From Bolinopsis microptera (Eukaryota; Ctenophora; Tentaculata; Lobata; Bolinopsidae), in NCBI RefSeq assembly GCF_026151205.1, contig NC_087073.1:1180001-1244000 (forward strand): a DNA stretch of 64,000 nucleotides. Direction: 5' to 3'. The translations under genes and the position numbers were made by a program. Numbering within the stretch: position 1 is the stretch's first letter; every line of letters starts with the position of its first letter. The notes under the pieces are model-generated. The model had not been told where the DNA came from and searched no databases. It saw only the letters and a list, made by a program, of their open reading frames with translations. Of the stretch, positions 57,649 to 64,000 are shown in pieces.

Positions 57649-58395
57649 AGGAGGCCCAGCTACAGAAAATCCTGTCTATGTCGTGTAAGATCATATTTTC
57701 AAGCCAAATGATCTATATGGTGGAATTTGCGAAAACGATTTTATGGTTAATGTCAGTCTGCGACCCAAGACATTTATACTGGACCTCCAGGGATCATTAT
57801 TTCAATAAAGCACCGCCATCATTTAATTTGATAATTGGAGAAGCAAGAAATAGATAAACAAACTCGGTCTTAACCTCAATGATTAGTTTGTGCAAGGGCC
57901 GTCAATAATAATAATAGAGTGGAAAATGAACATATATGCAACGATAAAAATGCAAATTCGATAAATCTTGGAATTTTTATCTAAAAATAAAGTTGCGACG
58001 AATTACTCATTATAATTGTTAGGCTGCAGGCTTGGCTACCCTGTTCTCATAGAATAATCCAATATCCATAACCTTCTAGAATATTCTGAAATATTTATTT
58101 TACTTTTAGTTCAGGAACGGTCATCAAAATTAGTTTTTAACAAGGTCGATTATATTTTGTTAAATTTCTAGCTTACTCTCAGAAAATTAATCTGGCTTTC
58201 TATGGGAGGTAATTAGAATTACACTTACATTCACATTCTCAGATTCAAATAAAAAGCATGCGAGATCACCTGGTCAAATGAGCGGGAAACGGAGAACATG
58301 AAGCTCTGGTGACGTTATAGTCACGTGACCTCAGGCTCATAATCACGTGACCTCCGACCCGATGAATTGGGTTTTGTCTTGGTCAGCTCCCTCTT
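57649..58395. other. No supported gene
   Basis: AT-rich. TCACGTGACCTCAGGCTCAT and AATCACGTGACCTCCGACC (58320-58356) form a short imperfect direct repeat just outside the Penelope-like inverted repeat. Confidence 0.4.
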
Positions 58396-58692
58396 ACTGA
58401 TATCTGGATAATATCCGGTTGGAAGAGACAAGGACAAATGAAACAAGGAAGTTAGGAGTAAGGGCAGATTTTCGGCGTCAACGCCATCTTCAGGCTAAAA
58501 TTGGTATAAATGTTAGTATATAATTATAAATGCTTCTATACTAGTTAAAATGCTAAATTGAAATTACATACACTGAATACAGGTTACATCAAATGGTATT
58601 ATATAATACATTGAAAATGGTGATGTACACACGTTTTACACTCTGTCCAAGTACATAATATCTACTGAACATAAGGGTCGTGTGCTATTTGT

Positions 58693-59449
58693 TTAAATTT
58701 GTCTCTGAATATGTTGTAAAAGAAATCCCTTAAGCTTCTCGCACTCTTCTTTGTTATTGATACTAGGTTTAAATATATTAATGTAGTAAGCTTCTGTCAC
58801 TTTTCGTTTAATGGTGCTATATAAGTTAATTTCTAAAATATCGAAAGAAATGTCTGGTTCTAAGTTATTGTGAAACTCTGAATAATGAGCAGCCAACGCA
58901 TTATCAGGATAGGTTAAAGGCCTGTTGACTGCTCTTCGATGCTCTGAAAATCTATCGTGTGCTGTTCTACTCGTTTCCCCTATATATAGCTCTTGACATA
59001 ATTTACACGTGACTTTGTATATGACACATTTTGGTTTGCAGTCGTGATTTGTTGTGATGAGTGGACATATGACACAGTTTGGTATGGTGCAGTGTGGTTT
59101 GTCGTGTGGTCGTGATGAACATAAGATATCTGAGAGTTTCTTACCAGGTGAGAGGGAAAATTGAGTGACTTCTTTGGAAAATGGCTCGTTGATGAATGGT
59201 AGAGTGCATGTTACGTGATCGGTATCTTGTATGTGCGATGATGAAGGGTTGTGTCGTGTTGAAGGTGAGAGAGGGTGAAGTCGTCCTGTTTGGTTTATAC
59301 GTCGTGGGTCTTGGTAACCGTTGTTGACCAACAAGTTGTCTACTATCTTCATGGACTCTTCTTTATACTCTGGTGTTGATGAGCAATAAGCAGCCGTTTT
59401 GTAGAAGTTCTTGATGGTGGCTACTTTTGTTCCCTCATTGTGGTGGCTG
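58693..59449 (-). pseudogene. Penelope-like element: linker and GIY-YIG endonuclease
   Basis: From 59449 the frame reads SHHNEGTKVATIKNFYKTAA, a linker with Ser/His/Pro-rich sequence, then CSSRPHDKPHCTIPNCVICP, the Cys/His cluster typical of PLE linkers. The GIY-YIG nuclease begins at CVIYKVTCKLCQELYIGETS and goes on with RTAHDRFSEHRRAV, containing the conserved Arg and His, to IFKPSINNKEECEKLKGF and a stop at 58693. The nuclease nicks target DNA to prime reverse transcription. The frame is intact, but it is cut off from its RT by 1.3 kb, so the protein cannot be made as one chain. Confidence 0.85.
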
Positions 59450-60750
59450 TTTAATAAAACAAAAGTTAATAAAACAAAAGTTAAATTTATTACCAATTAT
59501 TCAATCAATACATATCATAAATTCTAATATTGGAAACACAATGCAAAATGGATGTCTTAAACTATAATTTCGTTGTGACTAATAATCTATTGACTTTCAA
59601 AGTTGAATTTTAGTTAGGTATGAAATGCCACCACATCATAGTTAGGGTAAAATGTTATTTTTAAATTTTAAAATTGAGAAGATTGCTCTATGGCTTAAAA
59701 TTTAAAATTCTAGCAAAAGATATCTTATTTTTAAATAGTTGGTTACATTTTATGACAGTACTGGCATGACTAGTTTTATTGTGGCTGGTAAAAGGACCCA
59801 GTTGCCTGTAAGGGCTTTACTGAACCCCAGGGGACCACAATGTGATAAGATCAGGCCAGATGTTTCTATGTAGAGCAATTTATTTATTTTGGAGCTATGG
59901 TTATATGATATTGCTGGTGGTCATGTTTAAAGGTCAGTTTATCCTTGTGTGCTAATTATCCATCCAGATGCTTAGTGATGTGGGTAAATCATGCCCTTCT
60001 ACGATATATAATGTTTGACCATAAATTTGTTTTTACCACATAAACTGTGGCACTAATGTCAATTAACAATATTTACATTCATTGATATTTAAAGCGTGTT
60101 TTTCCCCAGCACTACTACACAACAAAAACCTGTCGGCCCACCGAGGAAACACGGTCGCAGAACAAAGAGCCCAATTGTGCTCTTCTATTCTGTGATCATG
60201 TGTATCTACTATAAACTAGCTAAATATACTAAGAAAATTTAATGGAATCATTACAGTCGTTTGATAAGTTCACGTGTCAAAGTAATGTTCATGGTGATCA
60301 TATTTTTGGATCCCCGGTGGGCAAACACTCGTCCGAAAGGTCAAGGCAAACCTGTCGATGTTTCACCATACGAAGTAAGGCGATTTGAACATAAACTCAG
60401 CTTACAACTCAACCCATGGGACGAGACGTCGTGAGCCTCAAAATTCTTCAAAATATATAGCACATACCTAGTTAGCAAACACTAAACACAACATACATAC
60501 ATACGATACCAAATAATGTATAATGCCATTACTACATTCGAAAGAAAAATATCTGCTATCTAATTTAAAAAATTGAAGAATAAACCTGAAGAAAGTAGAA
60601 GGAGAGGGGTTTGGGAGAGGCAGAGTAGGAAAACAACAGGATCCTGTGCCGCAGGATTTTAAAATTTGTTGTATGATGATTCGTTTTGTTTTGTCTCTTA
60701 GATTAATATAGGTCTGATACCCTTGTCATGGTTCTTTGCAATAACACCGT
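59450..60750. other. 1.3-kb segment splitting the Penelope-like element
   Basis: RT coding ends at ITLHAN (60751) and the linker resumes at SHHNEGTK (59449), adjacent residues in an intact element. The segment between has no gene that I recognise. Near its 59450 end TTAATAAAACAAAAG is repeated twice. The right end (minus-strand 5') starts ACGGTGTTATTGC. It may be an insertion; a spliceosomal intron is less likely since no GT-AG pair restores the frame. Confidence 0.5.
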
Positions 60751-61130
60751 GTTGGCGTGCAGTGTGATATTATTTTTCTGCTTCTTTCTGTAGAATTTGT
60801 GGTGTAGTGTTCCCTGCTCGTCTATCTTTATCTGGGTGTCGAGGAATGGGGTGAAATCCTGACGGCTTTCCGGATAGTCAATTTCCCACTTGAGCAACTG
60901 GTCTGGGTCCTCGTTTGAAATGGACTCCACTATCCTCAGAGATTCTTCTTTGGAGCTAGCTAGACTCCCGGCATCATCCACGTATCTCCGGTAGAATGAG
61001 ATGTGTCAATCAGTGTAAATCGATCTTCTTTCGAACATATATACTCGCACTATCGCTCCAATTGGTGATGGTTGGCACCCCATGAAGAGACCAATTTTCT
61101 GGAGGTAGAGTCTTGAGTGATATGGATTTT
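60703..61130 (-). pseudogene. Penelope-like element: reverse transcriptase end
   Basis: The minus strand reads MGCQPSPIGAIVRVYMFERR, the PLE block before the active site, then a TGA codon, HISFYRRYVDDAGSLASSKE with the YVDD active site, then WEIDYPESRQDFTPFLDTQI and HHKFYRKKQKNNITLHAN. The in-frame TGA (near 61008) and the lack of the RT fingers mark it as dead. Confidence 0.8.
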
Positions 61131-61333
61131 TAAACAGGATTAAACATAAAATTACCAGAGAGAACACTAACGGACTCGTCTTGGCTATACAAGAATGAAT
61201 AAATGAATAAATAAAATTATCAAAACTGAATCATTTAAAAATAGTAAAATTTAACCGTTTACAATTTCACGAAAATAAAAGAAGATCGTCTATAATAATT
61301 TAAGGTAATACAATAAATAAAGTTCGAGTACTA

Positions 61334-61578
61334 CATCTGTTTGCGAGGGTTAAGGGACGTTTTAGGAGGATTACGTAGATTTGAGGAGTCTGTAAGGTAC
61401 TTCCCGAACTCTTTTATATGGGGTGAGTTCATTATTGCTCCATATTCTTTTAGCATCAACAGGCTTTTGAGGTTGTCAGAGAGGTTGGACCTGAGTTGAT
61501 GGTAGTAGGGGCACTCAGTTAAGATGTGGTCTTCGGTTTCTAGAATAGGAGTTTCAAAGAAAGGGAGCTTCATATTCA
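61334..61578 (-). pseudogene. LINE C-terminal tail fragment
   Basis: The minus strand reads LPFFETPILETEDHILTECP then YYHQLRSNLSDNLKSLL, the end region of LINE ORF2 proteins with the (T/E)xxHxLxxCP motif, up to a stop at 61331. It abuts the inverted Penelope arm at 61579 exactly. Confidence 0.6.
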
Positions 61579-62036
61579 CACCTGGTAAGAAACTCTCAGA
61601 TATCTTATGTTCATCACGACCACACGACAAACCACACTGCACCATACCAAACTGTGTTATATGTCCACTCATCACAACAAATCACGACTGCAAACCAAAA
61701 TGTGTCATATACAAAGTCACGTGTAAATTATGTCAAGAGCTATATATAGGGGAAACGAGTAGAACAGCACACGATAGATTTTCAGAGCATCGAAGAGCAG
61801 TCAACAGGCCTTTAACCTATCCTGATAATGCGTTGGCTGCTCATTATTCAGAGTTTCACAATAACTTAGAACCAGACATTTCTTTCGATATTTTAGAAAT
61901 TAACTTATATAGCACCATTAAACGAAAAGTGACAGAAGCTTACTACATTAATTTATTTAAACCTAGTATCAATAACAAAGAAGAGTGCGAGAAGCTTAAG
62001 GGATTTCTTTTACAACATATTCAGAGACAAATTTAA
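61579..62036 (+). pseudogene. Penelope-like GIY-YIG endonuclease, inverted copy
   Basis: Encodes the same GIY-YIG sequence as 58693-59150 (PGKKLSDILCSSRPHDKPHC to the stop), differing at one residue noticed (INLFKP versus INIFKP). It lacks the upstream linker and RT. Confidence 0.85.
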
Positions 62037-62334
62037 ACAAATAGCACACGACCCTTATGTTCAGTAGATATTATGTACTTGGACAGAGTGTAAAACGTGT
62101 GTACATCACCATTTTCAATGTATTATATAATACCATTTGATGTAACCTGTATTCAGTGTATGTAATTTCAATTTAGCATTTTAACTAGTATAGAAGCATT
62201 TATAATTATATACTAACATTTATACCAATTTTAGCCTGAAGATGGCGTTGACGCCGAAAATTTGCCCTTACTCCTAACTTCCTTGTTTCATTTGTCCTTG
62301 TCTCTTCCAACCGGATATTATCCAGATATCAGTA

Positions 62335-62620
62335 TTTCAATCATGAGACTAATATACAGGGAACTACTCCGATATTTGAAGCTCCCTCTTACCTGACCTT
62401 AATTGAGGTGACGAACGACACCTCGTTAATTCTATAAATGTCTGGAAAGCTGCAAATTTTCACATTCCCAGCACTTAAGATTCTTAAGGAGTTGTGCAAG
62501 ATAACGATACATAGAGGCCGCAGAATTACGAGGACTACCAGATCCTCGTGGAACTTTCTAGAACTTAAGCGATCCATGATATCACGACAGGCCATACTAT
62601 AATACAAGTACTACTGGCAT
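62335..62620. other. No supported gene
   Basis: Short unique stretch between the Penelope-like arm and the microsatellite. Confidence 0.4.
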
Positions 62621-62625
62621 CTGTT

Positions 62626-62750
62626 GATTTTAGATTTTAGGTTTCAGATTTCAGATTTCAGATTTTATAGATTTCAGATTTCAGATTTCAGATATCAGAT
62701 TTCAGATTTCAGATTTCAGATTTCAGATTTCAGATTTCAGATTTCAGATG
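62626..62750. repeat. 7-bp microsatellite (AGATTTC)n
   Basis: About 17 units with AGATTTTAT and AGATATC variants. Confidence 0.95.
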
Positions 62751-63206
62751 GCTGCATCATGCATCAGGTATTTACTCTCATTGCAACTTCTTTTTTTTTC
62801 TTCTTATTCAGGGATGTTAGATAGTGATGTTATTTATTATCTCGCAACATTATGGTTGTGTACTGACAGCTGATCAACTCACCTACTTATCAATCCAACT
62901 CTGTATATTATTCGTCACTGATTGGGTGACGTGATCTGCAGATCACCGTGAGACCCCGTATCTCATGGGACCTAGTGGTTAGTGTTAAGCACACGTGTAG
63001 CATTTAGAAGTTAATTGGAAGTAAAAATTATATTCTTATAGCTTCCAGATCAAAGTTAAATTTATAATATCTGTGCACGAGACTGGTGTGCGACTAGAAT
63101 TTTTATTGATAACAGTAAATTATTTGCAAATAAACTCAGCTGACCCAGAATTCTCGCGCACTAAATTAGATTTATCAGAGGCATGAAGGGGGGGGGGCCA
63201 ATGACT

Positions 63207-63318
63207 ACCAATGGAGACTTTTGGGGACTAATGGGGACTAAAAATCATGGGGACTAGAGGTCAACTCGTTGACGTAATTCACCATTTGTCCCCATAAGTC
63301 CCCAGAATTTTTGACAGT
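63207..63318. mobile_element. Foldback with TGGGGACT repeats
   Basis: TTTTGGGGACTAATGGGGAC and ATGGGGACTAG at the left face TTTGTCCCCATAAGTCCCCA at the right, giving an imperfect stem. Confidence 0.5.
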
Positions 63319-63642
63319 TATTTATGGTTTCCAAGTTAGTTTAATAACGATACGATCGAGATGTTTTGTCCAAGATAAGAGTAGGATAAATCTGACTTAA
63401 AAGTAAAATGATAAGCCCGGTTGTAATGTGTTCTACCACTGTACAAGTCAGTTCAGATTGAGGTAAATTGAAGTTTAGCTCTCGTGAAGGTAGAAGTAGC
63501 CGACTCGCTGAACTATCTGAATCTTATAATCGAATGAAAAATCATGAATTAACCCTTCGACTTACCCTCCTAATACACTTAAAGATGTTAGATGATGGGT
63601 GAATGAGTATTTATAACAGGGGGGGGGGGGGGGATCATGTTA

Positions 63643-63760
63643 TTTTTTGTCCGTTTTTGTCCGTTTTTGTCCGTTTTTGTCCGTTAATTTTTGTCCGTTT
63701 TGAAAATATAGCTGCCAAACGGACAAAAACGGACAAAAACGGACAAAAACGGACAAAAAT
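63643..63760. repeat. Inverted arrays of a 10-bp unit (TTTTTGTCCG)
   Basis: Four and a half direct units of TTTTTGTCCG (63643-63686), a fifth degenerate one, a 20-base spacer, then four inverted units (ACGGACAAAA, 63718-63760). The two halves are perfectly complementary over about 43 bp. Confidence 0.93.
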
Positions 63761-64000
63761 TGTAACTTTTGATTTAAATTTTCTCCACAATTTGTAACAG
63801 GCTATCTGCAGAAATGGGTAGCCCGGTTAATGACCATGGTCCTTTCTCAAACTTTTAATCTTCAATTAGGCACAAAGAATAGTCTACACATTTTTTAATA
63901 ACATAAAAAGGGATGAAAAGTTTTATTACTGGAGAGTAAAACTTTGTTAAACACAAAGATTCTTGAGCACATTTTGAGTCAGACTCAAATGCGCTTAAAA

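Larger units (their letters stand above)
58396..62334. mobile_element. Penelope-like element with 755-bp inverted-repeat arms
   Basis: 58396-59150 and 61579-62334 are near-identical in opposite orientation. Each arm carries the GIY-YIG endonuclease end and its 3' flank (CGGCGTCAACGCCATCTTCA). The left arm continues inward into further PLE linker sequence up to 59448, and the reverse transcriptase end lies at 60750-61130 on the minus strand. A 1.3-kb non-coding segment (59449-60750) separates RT from the linker. Inside the right arm's boundary sits a LINE tail fragment (61334-61578). Partial inverted copies are a known feature of Penelope-like elements. Confidence 0.82.
62751..64000. other. 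No supported gene; foldback repeats
   Basis: Holds poly(G) runs at 63188-63197 and 63620-63633, a foldback at 63207-63318 and inverted 10-bp arrays at 63643-63760 (separate entries). CTAGTGGTTAGTGTTAAGC near 62971 is weakly tRNA-like (box A only). Confidence 0.45.

Noticed and set aside
57123-57694. Three open frames encoding a hydrophobic FYLRCFIYVVLFTL pattern, resembling a membrane protein
   Set aside because: They are translations of a 14-bp minisatellite; all three frames are open equally.

Overview
This is eukaryotic, almost certainly invertebrate metazoan DNA. It is AT-rich and has spliced genes with GT-AG introns, long satellite arrays, CR1-type non-LTR retrotransposons with PHD and esterase ORF1 proteins, Penelope-like elements (PLEs), a KDZ-type DNA transposon, and many foldback MITEs. 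A cnidarian, or another early-branching marine animal, fits best. That is an inference from the repertoire of elements and was not tested by a search.

Layout. 1-4887 (minus): a very large KDZ-like transposase gene, cut by a 233-bp palindromic MITE sitting between two TTAA sites and running off the left edge. 5130-5980: degenerate repeats upstream of it. 6130-8453: seven copies of a 325/327-bp satellite with a three-unit higher-order period. 8606-13611 (plus): three consecutive exons of the checkpoint-clamp gene RAD9, hidden between satellites. Its introns and downstream flank hold 9-, 14-, 38-, 10- and 16-bp tandem arrays (8.75-17.57 kb). 18.7-22.5 kb (minus): phase-consistent candidate exons of one or two genes I do not recognise. 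23.8-25.0 kb (minus): a decayed LINE. 25.08-35.46 kb (plus): a CR1-like element with a PHD-finger ORF1 and an EN-RT ORF2, split by a second, full-length LINE (28.2-34.3 kb). The ORF1 of that second LINE fuses an AlkB-like dioxygenase domain to an SGNH esterase.

35.5-48 kb: foldback elements, LINE endonuclease fragments (one inside a near-identical 1.24-kb tandem duplication at 40.49-42.98 kb), long gene-poor stretches, and an alpha-tubulin pseudogene with a nonsense codon and an 89-bp hAT-like MITE. 48.5-50.8 kb: a PLE-like reverse transcriptase remnant and a 427-bp tandem duplication. 51.5-56.2 kb (minus): a complete four-exon gene for a small secreted protein. It has a signal peptide, a domain I cannot name, a thrombospondin type-1 repeat and a probable GPI-attachment tail; all its introns are phase 1. 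57.1-57.65 kb: a 14-bp minisatellite. 58.4-62.3 kb: a Penelope-like element (RT and GIY-YIG) whose endonuclease end is present twice as a 755-bp inverted repeat. 62.6-63.8 kb: microsatellite and foldback arrays.

Host genes supported here are RAD9 (partial), the TSP1/GPI gene (complete model), and one or two unidentified minus-strand genes. Nearly everything else is mobile or tandemly repeated DNA. The most notable biology is the RAD9 gene built around satellite-filled introns, the AlkB-SGNH retrotransposon protein, and the nested or mutually disrupted transposons.
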